A stretch of 64,000 bases of DNA from Dermacentor variabilis (lineage: Eukaryota > Arthropoda > Arachnida > Ixodida > Ixodidae). Shown here one piece after another: positions 10,401 to 23,400 of the stretch (the first letter of the stretch is position 1; each line of letters begins with the position of its first letter). Below the pieces are notes generated by a model. The model saw nothing but the letters and a program-made list of their open reading frames with translations. It ran no database searches and was not told the origin of the DNA. Location: the NCBI RefSeq assembly GCF_050947875.1, contig NC_134572.1, forward strand, positions 124,471,105 through 124,535,104. Direction: 5' to 3'. A program made the position numbers and the translations under genes.

Positions 10401-13400
10401 CCAATCTATCGCGAAATGAAAACACGTATAGAGCTGCGCTCAAATTTCGCATCAGGGAGTATCGTAATCGTCGGTGAAGTTTTCTTATTCTTATTCATGT
10501 GCACGTTTCCACTACAGGCTTGTTCCTCTTGCTTTATGCTTTATTTCACGTATTTCGTCCAAGTTCTACTTCACAAAAATAAATAGATAACTAAAAGGTA
10601 ATCCTTATGGGGCGTCCGGTGCAGTGCCTAAATAATCATGAAGCTCCTAGCTGGCTGATGTGTACGCCTTGCAAAAAGGAAATTTGAACGCAGATCTCGC
10701 TGTCGTGTGGACAGCTCCGCACGAACTGTCAGCGCAGCGGTAAATCCGTGACTTTCCTCCTTTAAAGCCCTTTGTCCCCCGAACCGTATACGCGGAAAGA
10801 CAGGACTCACTCCTCCGACTGCTTGCATGCTGTGCAAGCACTCCAGCGGGGAACTCGGATGTCTCCCCCCTTCGCATTTCTTCCTCGCTTACTTTTCCTC
10901 GTCTTTGGGTCGGCACTTTCGGCTTCCCGAGGCATTCTCCGCTCCCCCGCGCGTCCTTCGCAAGACTCTGAATTCGCGAGACGCGATGCAAGTCTATGCG
11001 AGGCAGCCTATAAATAAAGAGGAGCGGTGGCCGAAATAAATGCCCGCCGATCGTTGGGTTCGGTCGTCGTCTGTTCCCTGCCGCCGCCGGTCCCGTCTGC
11101 ATGCCATGCCATGTAAAGTACCGTCTCGGGTTGCTGCAGTCTCCCAATGTCCCGTTTCGCTCACTCTTTCTTGGTGCCGCTCTCGATTTTAAACTCCGTA
11201 TTGGCGTCGCGCCGTTTATTTACTTCGAGCGTCACTATTACCTTTCTTCGCGGGCTGCTGGACTCCCCCATCCCCTCTTTCTTCTTCTTCGTTTCCGGAT
11301 GCCCGCACTCCGGCGAGCCTGCAACCTGGTGAATTTCAAGAAACGTATACGACCCTGCGCTTGACGTATGGGCATCGGATAAACTTCGATCATGGTGAAT
11401 GTAGAAAGGGAAAGAGAGAGAGCGAGAGAGTGAAAGAAACGGTATAATACGGAAGCAATGACGCGCCAAGTGAGAAAGAAAAAAGCCATGTGAAAAAAAA
11501 AAAAAGAAGTTGGAGTTGGGGGAGGGAGGGAGGCAGGATGGAGGAGAATTAGGGTGGATAGCGGAGGCAACTTTTGTTGTGTGCGTCCCGCGGCGCTGCA
11601 CAACAACAGAGAGGATTCTGGGAAACAAAGAGATTCCAGAAGAGGCCGAGAAAAGTGAAATAGGATGGACCGCTACGCCGAGCTACAGATGCGAGCGTAG
11701 AATGAAAAGAAAGCAAGATAATAAAAAAAAAAAGAGAGAGGAGGCGTTGACGAACAAAGTAGCAGCAGCCCGCGGCGGTGGATCCAGCGGCTTGACAGCT
11801 TTTTGAGGCACGAGAGACAGTCTCATCCTCTTTGTCGACTCGCGCGAGGCGCCGGATCTCGAATGCTCGGACGGGAGCTGCGAGCAGCAGGCTTCCGCAG
11901 TCTGCTCTTTCTATCGTCTCTACTCCCCCCCCCCCCCCTTTTTTTTTTTCACAGCGTTTCTTTCCCGTCTTTTTATTTTTGTCACTCGTCTCTGCGCGGA
12001 GCTGTGAGCCTGCAGGAGCAAAAGATGCGTGGTAGATTCTCGAAGTCGAGATAACAAGTAATGAACTGTAGAGGGTGCTCTACGTCCGTGGAAAAATAAA
12101 TGCGAAGTAAAAAAGAAAAAGAAAAGAGGGAGATTGTCGGAGAAATGACACGTCTACGCTGTGTAAGTGCGAGATGGCATGATAGCTCCGGTGGCCTGAA
12201 CTATAATCGCGGGGAGCTGGGTGACGTTCTCTGGACACCGCTGGCCAGGCTTGGTCGTTCGTTTATTATTACTTTTTTTTTTCTCGTTTGCTCTCTCTTC
12301 TGACGGCCGTCTTCAGAAAGGCGCAGTATGCGTCTGTAAGCTTTCCTCGCCCGCGGTTGATGTGGTGGTATGTGGAGAGAAATGTAGTGGCGATGCGCGC
12401 CGCGTAATTATATCTGCCGCGGGAACATGTCTTGCGGGAAAGAGCTACGAAGAAACATTTCGCGACCAGCCACAGAAGAGGTAGCGGTGTTGGAGCGTAG
12501 ACAACGTCAGCTCATGATGCTGGCAGCAACCCTAAGCTGTGTGCGTTATTGCGAATTCGCCTTGTAATGGCCGAACAACTAGTACGCTGTTTTAGTAACG
12601 TAACGTACGGGTATTTCTTGCTACTGAGTGTGTTCTTCGAAAGAAATTTGGCCTGCTTCGTTGAAGAATGTTGGAAAAACTGTATGCACCGTTTCTCCCT
12701 CTCTCTCTTTCTATGCCGAAACATTTATTGTACTACGGCGCATTTTATTCTTAGGGTAAAAAAAAGAAGATAACATGCAAGCACTAATGTTTTCTTCAAT
12801 TATAGGTTAATACATATTATTTGCCTTTAGACCTTACTTTTTAATTTCTTCTAAAATATCTTTCTTTCTTCTTTAGACTTCATTTTACGCTCGAGCAACA
12901 ATATCTTATATATACCATTCACTTCTTGAGTAATGAGCAGTCTATTGGTTTAGTACTTCATGGGTTTTCGTCCTCTAGACATTTAAATAGTCGCGTTTGG
13001 TGTTCATGGAAACCAAAGCGCTCAGTCTTCTTGTTTTTCGTGGAGAGCCTTCTGAACTCCCAAGGACGTGCCTGCTCGCTACGGTGAATGTCGTGTGCAG
13101 AAAAAAAGAAGTCATCATTACCTTAACCGCGCTTGGGCTGCCGCATCTTTTGACAGCCTCGCGATCATTTGACTTTGACTGCGTATCGGCTCGTCCCGTT
13201 GCCGTAGTCGTAAGCCGACATAATTCCGAGAACGTAGGTTCCGTCTCCCGCACTTCCAGGGCGTAACGAGAAAAAGCGAAAGTGCCTTGCGCGCATGAAA
13301 GCACGAAAGGAAGGTAAATATTGAAAAAAAAAAAAGAAAAGAAAAGCGCCTTGCATGCTGCGCATCAACTCGCAGGTATGGAAAAAGAAATGAAAAAGAA

Positions 13401-14885
13401 AAAGAAAGGCTGTAATAATACTAACTGCGCGAGCGTGCGAGGTCTGGTCTGCTTCAGAGTGTTGCAGCGAAGCGTGCGGTGGTCGGCGGCATACGTAGCG
13501 CATTGCGGCCGAGCCGATGCGTGGCAGGTGTCTCGATAAGCGCTTGCGCAGGCCCGGCTGCGTGCCGAATGCGAAACGGCGGCTGGACCAGCCGCTTTTC
13601 TACCTTATTGCGCGCACATGTATGGGGCGAGCCTCCACACTCGTAACAAGAGGTCTTCTGTGGCGCAATGGTACGCCGGCCGCTGAGCTGCGTAGTCGCG
13701 TCAGGGCACGGCAGAGTACACCTTCGGTTGCGTGAAATGAACGCCAGAAACAAGAGAGGAGGAATGAATGAGAGGGAGGGAGCCTCTCCCCTCTTCTCCG
13801 CCTTAAGTGCTCGCAGTAATGGCAAAGTGTTTCTAATGCCCGAAACGCGCCGGGCTGAGCTGTAGCACTGGCTTTCTGTTACGGAAACAGTGCAGTGATG
13901 TGGGAGCTGCGTTCGCAGTTCAAGATACAGCTTATACGAGATAGAGATGCTTCACTTGTCGGCCCCTATGCTGTGGCCAATAGCAAGAGCCTCAGAGTTA
14001 CAGTAAGCGAAGCTCACCCTTCTTATTACCTCCGACTTTTGCATTTGGGCAAATAGTGAACCGAGCAAATTCCATTTTATCACATTTTGTCCGTCTTTCG
14101 AAGTACGTCTATAAGAAATTGTCTATAAGAAAACTAATCGGTAGACTTTAGAATTTTGCTAAGTGTTGACAGATGTATGCTGGCAGCTGCAAAGTTTACA
14201 GACATGCTGTTGGTGATGTGTAAATGGGGCTTTTAGTGAGTACACTTCGCGTGTCACGTTTTGTTTGAAGCCCTCGTTCAACTATGGAGATATTCTTTGA
14301 CAGCCTTACACTAAACCAATTTCTAAAAAAGAAAGAATCCCGTGGGAGCCCGCTAGCTGGCTGCCGCAGGCTCCGGCGTACACTACCGCTGCACGCTTTT
14401 CGGGATGGCGTAGTGTATCTAGCTGGTCTTTGATAGCGTATAGTCCGGCGAGCGTGCGGTTCCTTGCCTTGCTCGCGCTCTTCGGCTAAGCAGATGGTAC
14501 GGTTTGTTTCCCCGGGCTTCGCCTTTCCTTCTTTCTTTTCCTTTTCTTTCCCTACTATTTCCCTTGCTTCGTGTCTTGCGGCGCGGCTGCCGTGGTTGCG
14601 CAGGGGATTCTCATTGACGATAACGCGAACCGGCGGCCCATGCCAGGTGCTTGCCGTCTTCTCCGGCCTCGCTGTGGCCTCTACGCTCCAAGTATTATGT
14701 GTGCGTGCTGCGCTTGTGTGCGGTCTAGGCAGAGAAACTGTGCTCTGGTCTGCGATGTTTCCTTCTCTTTCGTTCTTTTATTTATGTATTGTCATTTTCG
14801 TGGACGCGCCGCATATTTCGTACGACTGCAGTTTCCAGCGGCCCCGAAGAGCATGCACGTTGGCCGCGGGCGCTCTAATAGTTCA
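10401..14885. other. Non-coding stretch, no gene seen
   Basis: Mixed sequence with purine-rich blocks (about 11400-11760), C-run plus T-run patches near 11929-11950 and AT-rich stretches (12770-12960). A TATAAATA motif (11009-11016) precedes CpG-rich sequence, but no coding frame follows convincingly. The longest frames are Ser/Phe/Arg-rich translations of simple sequence. Confidence 0.5.
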
Positions 14886-14887
14886 GC

Positions 14888-14940
14888 TCCCCCCCCCCGC
14901 ACCCCCCCCGCACCCCCCCGCACCCCCCCCCCCCGCCCCC
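14888..14940. repeat. C-run minisatellite (CnGCA units)
   Basis: Runs of about 10, 8, 7 and 12 cytosines separated by GCA, then G and C5. The minus strand is therefore a chain of long G runs with three-base spacers. The proline-rich frame across it is a by-product of the repeat. Confidence 0.9.
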
Positions 14941-17900
14941 GTTTGTCTGCCCCTTCTTCCGGTGCTTTCGTTGCTGGTTGGTTTTTTTTATTCTGCACTA
15001 TGTCTGTTTCATAACTCGGCTGAAATTGATATCTGCGAGCTTCACTCCCTCTGGAAGTTCCTCGATAATGCAACAGCTGCATAAAAAAATCGCTTACTTC
15101 ATGAACTTTCATCAGTGCATGGTGAAACACACGTGTGCAACTGTCCGTGTTCGGGGACTTTAGCACAGGTTGGGAAATCTTTCGTTTTCGTGAACGAAAG
15201 CGTGATTTTGTTCAATGCGCGTCGAAGAACGCAACTCGATGTACGCATTGCGTTCAACGCGAGTACTTGTTGATTTCCCAAAAGTGCAAAACTGGAGGGG
15301 GAAAAAAGAGGCCGTGTTCGCGATGCAATGCTGAACACTTGCTTGAGTAATTATCCAGCACTTGCGAGCCTCTTGTGATTTTTCGTTACTCTTTTATTTC
15401 TCTCGGCACGAAAAAATAAAAAATCTTCAGCTCGTGTTGTGTACGATGTGTCACTTAAGCAGGGGCGTCTTGTCTGAGCTGGTACAGTCAGCGGAAAGTG
15501 TGTCGATTTCAGCGTTCCTGTTGTAATAACCTTGTTACGGCCGCTTATTGCTATCGCTTACTTTTATTGATACTTACATTTTTGTTTTCTATCGTCACCG
15601 CTTGCTCAGTTTTTTTTCCTCCGTTTCCCGCCTGTTGCATCTTTAGTTGGAGGCTTTCGCGAAGCCATTGGGCACTTGGCAAGCACTAACAAGAGTCAGC
15701 CCTCCGGCGCCGTCTCACGACAGAGTAGCGAGGTTGTTTTCTTCTTTTCATTCTGATTTTAGGTTTAACTCTTCGTGAACACGCATATATAGAAAAGATA
15801 GACTGCCTTGACTCTAACTGCGCGCTGTGTTCGCGTTGCTAGGGAGACAAAAAACAAGAAAGCGTCCACGTTGACGTTTTCCAGAACGCAACCGAGCAGC
15901 AACAACGGAGCAGCAACAGACTTCCCTGCGTTTGCAGGCAAGCGTTGGACAAATTGAGACGAGGAAAACAAGCCCGAATAAAGTCAAAGAAACAACGCGA
16001 GAACGAGAGAGAGAGAGAGAAATGAAAAATGAAAGACAGAAGAAAACAACGCGTCGCAAGGCGCGCCGGTGGCAGCGGCCGCGCACAGCGGGGGCTGCGC
16101 TGCTGGGTTCAACAGCAGAGGGCAGGAATTCGTTGTTGCCTGCCTAGCTGCCTGGCCGGCTACTCGAGGTCGCTTGCGTGGGACGCCGCGCGAGATTGGT
16201 TTCCGGAAATGCAAACGCGCAGAGGAAGAGCAAAATTTGAGCTCAAAGAGATAGGAAGGACGAGCATTAAAAAAATAATTGGTAAAAAAAATGGCAGAAC
16301 GAGAGAGAGAGAGAGAGAGAGGGGGGGGCACAGCGGTCTGGCAGTTTCGTACGGCGCACGCTTCGTTTTGGTTCACCGTCGTCAAGAGACACTCGCTCGC
16401 GCCGTGGCCCTTGAGGTGCCTCTCAGTCTCTGCTAGTTTCGACTCTTCTTTTCTCGATAGCTGTCCGTTCTTTCTCTCTTGTTGATTTCGGCGCCCGTTT
16501 TTGTCTCCAAAAGACCGTAGCTGACTCTCTCGTGTTCTTAAAGATGCTTGCTTACTTGTTCACCGTCGCTATCGAAACATCGTAAAAAAAAAAAATGACG
16601 TAAAATGGCGCAGACTTTTGTCCCAACAAAATGGCGTTTATTGCGGTCGCGAAGGAGTGCAGCCGCTAATTAGCGTTCCGCCATGGGCCCCGGGGTGCTT
16701 CTCGTGGTTTTGTGTGTGCTGGGGGAGGCCTATGTGTATCTTTGGTGTCTCACGTTCCCCGTGAAAAGTGGTCGTTCGTTTTACGCTTCAGTCAAAGCTA
16801 GTTGTACTTTTATCGTTTGCCAGACACCGCGACGGGTCGCGTCGATCAAGAGGGTCTTCTAAATACCGGGAAACCGCGTTTTCCTGGGATTTTCAGGTGT
16901 GGGCCTCTAGGCTTCCGTCGTAACGTCGTAGTGCCGGCGGTGCTCTTGCGTCAGTTAAGTAGAAGACTACGTCGAAGGGAACGAAACTAGTAAACTTTTT
17001 GTGCAAGAACATTGCTACAAATTAATAAACTGAGGAGGGGACTTCCTTCTCGAGCGCCGAAAGAGTACGAAACAGAATGCGGCTTTGTTGCTTAACAAGC
17101 AAGCGTGCGGTGGTGCATCCTTTACAGGGTGCACTCGACTTGTTTTATTTTTCGTCGACGTCTACAGCGCTGTTTCGGTTTTGCTTGCGACTCTTGCTCT
17201 GGAAAAAATTATATGAATTAAGGTAATTGACACTTAGTCCTATGTTCAGTTTTTATGTAGTTCGATTGTCTATCCCTAATTTTTCTAACGCAGGTCAAAG
17301 TTCTTTACAAACTTTATCAAGGAGATTGATCATGCTGGTCGTCTTAGGGGTGCTTACTGCCTGGCCTGCATAATCGTTGTTCCTTTATTTAAATAGTTGT
17401 CCGTCACCACTACCGCTACTGGTAATAAATGAACTATACTTTTTTCATCGACATTCTGTTGTCAAGCGTTGGATTGCTTAAAATGTCATACCATTGCTAA
17501 ACGAGCACATTAACTGTAGTTCGGCAGAATTTAGTTACGACCTACCCCAGAACGCTCAGGAACAAGAGAAATGAAACCACACTTCTGTATCTACTTATCA
17601 TGGTGAACAGAATAACTACGGCTGTCTTTTCCGCATGTATAACTTTGTGCCCGTGTAATAGCAGATAGTTCACTAAATCACCCTTTTTAACAACTCGAAA
17701 ATTTGTTACTTCTATTTGGCCAGGGGGGGGAGGGTGCACTAGCCGAGTGCGTCACTTGGAACATTTGTGTGTCCAGTGTTCCATTATCGTTACCCTGCTG
17801 ACTCTTGCGTTGCGCAGGCACATATTAATTGGCTAAATTAGAAAACTTCTCTTTCAGCGCTTCCTGGAAAGGCTCGGACAGATTAAACGCTTCAGCTAAC

Positions 17901-20389
17901 GTCGGCTGGAGCCCTAATGCCGACAAGGACATAGCATTGCGCGTTACCTTGTTCTTTTGGATTGCACTTTTCATGCGCTTCATTGACTACACCAGTGCGA
18001 CGCGTTTGCGTAGGACAAGTTGTTCAGGAAGGTGGACGTTAGAAAAAAAAAAAGTGGCGTTGAACAATTAACGTGTCCCCGTCCTCGGCAACCAAAAGAA
18101 GAAAAAAAGAGAAACAGAGAGAGAGAGATAGAAAGAAGCTCACTTCAATGCAGAAGCGAAGTAGCATGTTCTTCTTGCATAAAACAAAGGAACCGCGAGC
18201 AGAGATAAAGAGTTCCAAGCATAAAGTCAAACCGAAGCAGACAGTGGCACACACTGCGAGAGGGGCAAACCTAATCAGGGACCCTTGTCCCGAACTAGTC
18301 ACAAATTAGCGCGTCGCCTTGTCGCGTAATGAGTAAAAATGAAGAGAACAAAACTTGCGCGGCGGCGGGAAAAATAGTACGAGATGGAAAGAAAAATAAG
18401 GACCCGGTACAGAGAGAAGAGAGAGAACGCCGGAATGGCGGCGGTGGCGAACAAACTCCGGCACGATCTAGTTTCTCCAGCATGGCAAAGGGCACGGTGT
18501 ACAATGAAATAGTGCGGCGGACCGGGTTGAGGGAGTGGCATCGGGACGAGGAGAAGGGAGGGCTAGTTAAGGTTGTACCCTATGTCTCGCGATAATACGA
18601 GGCACCGTTGCGAAAGCCAGAGCCCGTGCGAGCCGTACAGGTACCGGTACATGCGAAGCTCGGGGCATTTCGTGAAAGCTCGCTAGCTGATCGTGTGTCT
18701 AATATGATTGGCTAACTGAAAAGGCAGTGACCGATCACGAGCTGCTCCTTATCTGTCTATTAGTTACTGCGTTGCATTCGCTGATCGGCTCCTCCCGTCC
18801 CTGTAACTCCCGCTGCATTGTATGGTTTAAGTTTGAGCCGTTGTAGACGACGTCAGGGAGGGGAAGGTAAGGAAAGGGTGTGCGATACGATAAAGAGCAA
18901 GAGCGGTGAATAAAAGAAGTAGTGGCAGGAGTTCGGATGAGAAGAAAATTAGGAAGAGGAAGGGGGTTGTCGAGAAAGAGCAACCAGGAGGCGGCGAGTG
19001 ACTAGAATGGAGATACGTGTTATAGGGCGTTGGGGGATGGAGAAGAGTGGAGAAGAGAGAGAGGGTTCTTTTCCTCCGCTTGACTTCCTAATTATTATTG
19101 ATGCCGACATCGCTACCTCTTTCTTTAATCGCTTTCTCTCTGGACCCCTCGCACATGCACCCGCAGACACGCACAGACATGCGCTAGGTTTGGCAGATTC
19201 ATTTATTGATTCTCGCCCGCGCCCTCTCGCGTGTTTCTTTTGGGGCGGAAAACTGGCTCGGTGGTATTATGCCGTCTTCCAACACTCCCTCTTCTCCCCC
19301 CCACCCCCTCTTCCCGCCAGTTATTCGTGTTTCCTACGCTTGATGCTATGCTATAGCTTGTCTCCTTCTGTCTTCTTTTTGCTTTCGCCGTAATCATTTA
19401 CTCTTATCTTGTTTTCTTTCTTTTTCCTTATCTGTTTGTATCCCGTGCACGGAGAAATCTCGTCCTTGTCGTCGCCCCGTGTTTACCCAGCCCTGTGTCC
19501 GCCGCTTGCCTCGTCTGCGTTATCCTTTCTTCTCATTAGCTTGCTTCCCTTGTTTTCTCTCTCTTTCTTTTTTCTCGCCTCTGCCGCCCGCTTGCAGTCA
19601 GTGGCACCGCGCGAGTTGTTCCTAATTAACGGAAACTTCGGAATCTAATTTCAAATTTCCGACTCTGGGCCTCTCCGAGAACGATGGGGGCTAACGCTCC
19701 GAGACTGCAGCTCCCTCTCCCTGTTTTGTTGCTCGCCGATCCGGCTGTTTCTGTTTGCGATCGGGCGACTCTTCGAATGTTCTGTCGCGTTGCCCCGACT
19801 GCGCATTTGATCTGTGTAGCACTGTTTCGACTTTGCGGCAGCCGCCGCTTCGTTAAAATGACGCTCGCGGCAATGGAACGCGCTCGAATCTTCAGTCTGT
19901 TCGTATGCTTGCTTGCTTGTTCGCCTCCCTGCTTGCCTGCCTTCTTGCCTTTTGTCTGCTCATCTTGCACTGCTGTTTACTGCCTCACTGAGGGGTGGCG
20001 CTGCCAGGCTCGCACTCCTTATATTATGAATGTTTTTGTCAGAACCGGATATTTTGCTAGATCGAAGACCGGGCTAATGGTTGGCACTGTTGTCTTGCTA
20101 ATCTCGCGCGCTCTTTTCGCTGCCCGCTTTTTGGTTACTTCTTTCCGCACCCAAATATCCGTACCCGAGTTCCGCACCTAGCACAAGCGACTTGGCCCCC
20201 ATCTCTAGTTCTATTAATGATGTTTGCCGATAGTATCGACGTTGTTATGTTTTGTTATGGCTGCGTTATGGGTGCGTAGCGCTCGCGTTTGTTCAGTCGT
20301 TGCGAGGCGGACATTCGTATGGTATTCGTGTGAACTTCATCAGCCAATTTCACTCATGTGTTTAGCTCGAGGCAGTTGCGCTCGCACCG

Positions 20390-20390
<1 letters not shown>
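14941..20390. other. Non-coding stretch, no gene seen
   Basis: It contains a (GA)10 tract at 16301-16320, purine-rich stretches (about 18080-18140 and 18330-19060) and pyrimidine-rich stretches (about 19280-19600). The region 17180-17700 is AT-richer. No domain is recognisable in any frame. Confidence 0.5.

Positions 20391-20454
<64 letters not shown>
20391..20454. repeat. (TAA)n microsatellite
   Basis: An uninterrupted trinucleotide repeat of about 21 units. A second array of the same motif lies at 30958-31006. The poly-Asn or poly-Tyr frames across it are artefacts. Confidence 0.97.
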
Positions 20455-23400
20455 CTTGCGAAACTGCTGATTGGTGCAATTGTGGAATTGTGGTGTGCCC
20501 GCCAATAATCTCCTCTCTATTCCTATATTGCTCATGTTCCGAGTGAGGTTCCCTAAATATTGTTTCGAGATTGACGCGTTCACTCGAATGTAACCACAAC
20601 CTTTTCTCTTTCCCGCCTCCCTGGCCAAAGGGGATGCAGTGTCTCAGATTCGAAGTGTATCATATATACTGAAGAGTTTGTGCTGCAAATATTGTGTGGA
20701 AATTGAAAATTCGACATTCGTAAGTCACGAATAACGTCGGAAACGTCCTAGTTTAGATAAATTACTGCTTGAAATGAACTTAATCTCTTATGGTACTGAT
20801 GCTACAATCTGTCACCTGCTCTCACTCGTCACGTAACAGCAAGCACCAGCTTGCGTTACACGTGATTTTGCTTCCGAGGTTCCTACGGTTTGCTATCCAT
20901 ATGCCACATTCGTCAAACCTATTTTTGTTGGCGCATTTCTCTCTCTCTCTCTTATCTTTTTTTTTTTAGGTATGCCCGACTTAGTGGTTGATTGATAATG
21001 ACGTTTTGCCGCCGAACGCGAGTTCGGCAGTTTGTATCTCAGCTGGGGCGCGCCTGCATATCTGGCAGAACCAAACTGTAGAACCGTTCGTTCGAGAATC
21101 TCGCGTCGCCAGTTATAATCTCGAGTTCGCTGCTGCATCTCTCAAAGGTCGTTATGCAGCGCTGGAAAGTAACTCGCCGTAATTTTTCTTCGTGCGGCGT
21201 GAAAAGACCTTGTTACTTGGCACGGATATGGAGTGTGGTTGAAAGCACTGGCAGAGCTTACTGCCGTTGACAATGCACCATCTTATTTTTATTTTTATGT
21301 AAGTATAAACCCCTTTCCTGATGTTAGTGTGTCGCTTCGACCAGATAAAACCGGGAAAACAAGACAATAAGAGTAGACAAATAAGGAAATCGCAGACCAC
21401 TGGCCTCCAGTGTTCGTGCTAACTAGCGTCGTCTCAATAGCGCGTGTACTCTGCCGTTCAGCTGTCGTTGTGGTCTGACAGAGCAGCCCTTTACTCTGCC
21501 GTCAACATCGTGCAGCACCGTATCCTGGTCATCTTCCGCTACCTAAAACGTCATCTGTGCAGGAAGGAAACTTACTTTTTTATAGATAAAAACAAACATC
21601 GCCATGGTACAACACGCAGAATAATTTTTGAATAGATTTGAAAAACAGTCAAACGGGAAAGTAAAACGTCCTCACAGACAGGCTTTGACTGTCCGAAAGA
21701 CGGTGCTCAGACGACGTCAGTCATGACGGCGACGCGTTTTAGAAAGATTGCTTCGCAACGACACGGGAATGAAAAGAGTTCAGCGATGCTCGCCCAAACA
21801 TAAAGGCGAATCGAAAGGGCGAAATCGGGACAGTTCGTTGGAGAACAGTCCCGTTTCCACTTCCCATTGTTCACTTCGACGCTTTTATTTGGCTATCCGA
21901 ACAGCTACAGTTTACCCGCTCTCCACTCTCTGTAGGCATTTCTTTCTGCTCCCCCGTTTGCCTCGAAGGGGGTGGGGGGAGGAAGTAGGGGTAGGGAAGG
22001 GAACGGAAGGAGCAGGCAGGGCTCAAGAGAAGGCACTTCATATCGCAGCGCTCGAGATTTAACGAGCTCCTCTAGTCTGCGGAGTCCTTCGCTCGTCGTC
22101 TGAAGTGCACCGGACTCTTTCTCTCCTTCTCTCTCTTCTTTTTGCTTATTTTTCTTTTATTTTCGTGATCGGAACTCTGCCGCAGCGCTCGTCGAGCAAA
22201 CCGCGCCCCGCTGCTCTTCTTCCAAAAATATCTCTTATAACAAGATGGGCGCCCGCTAGTAACGAAGCGATTTCATTATGCAAGCTGTCAAATGAAGCCC
22301 ACCGGGCCATTTTTTTTCTTTCCTTCTTTTGTTCACTTCATTTTGCCCCTGTGCGTCTCTTCGATGCGACCGTTCTTCCGTCAAGCTGAAAGGCGGAGCA
22401 GTGCCCGTCATCAGCGCCTCTCCCGGCCTCTCGCTAGTCTCCTCTGACTTTGCCACTGCTTTTATACTTTATGTTATCGAGGAAAGAGCGAAAAGAAAGA
22501 AGGACTTGAAAAGAAAACTGAGCGAGTTTGTGGCAAAGCGTGTGTGAGCACGCTCGGAAAAGCAAGGTGGAAGGCACCGGCAGCAGCGCCGCTTCATTGG
22601 ATTCGGCCTTCCTTGACGACACTTCGGCGCATACGCCCTAACGAGTACGGGAAGGAGGGAGGGGCGGCTTCAGAGTTACGTAGTATTATGCGTCGCTGAT
22701 AACCTGCTCATAAGTATAACCTTGAGGCGACCTAATCGGTGGCACTAGGTGCGCAATTGATATTAGCCAATCGTACCGTGTGTCGCCCCTGTGACACGTC
22801 CTCCGAGTACGCGCTTTCTCGCTCGTTTTCACACGACCTCTCCTCTCTCCCTTCCTGCACCATTTTTTTTTTAAGTTTTATTTCTCGCCTCCCGGCTCTT
22901 GGAGTGGTGCGCTTGGGCGCGCAGTTTAGCGGCATCTGCGGCAGGCATTTAGAATCGTTTCGCGAATCTGTCGCGTGGGATCCCGCCGGCGCTCTTCGTT
23001 CAACCTTAGTCGCCGTCCCGGGCGTCCCAAACTTCTCGCCGTCGCCGGTTTCTCACTCGCTGGCGAGTTTTCCTTCGTTATTGCTCGGCTCTCTCTCTCT
23101 CTCGACCTGTTTTCGTTTCTGTTTTCGTTTTCTTCGCACCTCCTCGCTCGCAGCGCGCCCAACTTGTGCTGGTGTTAATACGAGGGCGCTAACGAGAGCG
23201 CGGCAGTTGCCGTCCCGGTCGCGCCGCCCCCAGCCCCTTGCGTTCATTCGCTGCCGCCTTCTGGCACTTCTGCTGCTGCTTCGTCTTCCTTTCCTTCGAG
23301 ACAGCTGGACGGGGGCACGCGGAGAAAACGTCGTTTACGGATCAAATGAGTCATTAGCGCTGTTGGGAAACCTCGAGACGAATTAGGAGGACCGTCCGAA

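Noticed and set aside
13655..13740. tRNA-like A box TGGCGCAATGG
   Set aside because: No B box stands at the expected distance, and no cloverleaf can be drawn.
14464..15084. 206-codon frame with a proline-rich middle
   Set aside because: The proline tract is the CnGCA repeat and the rest shows no motif.
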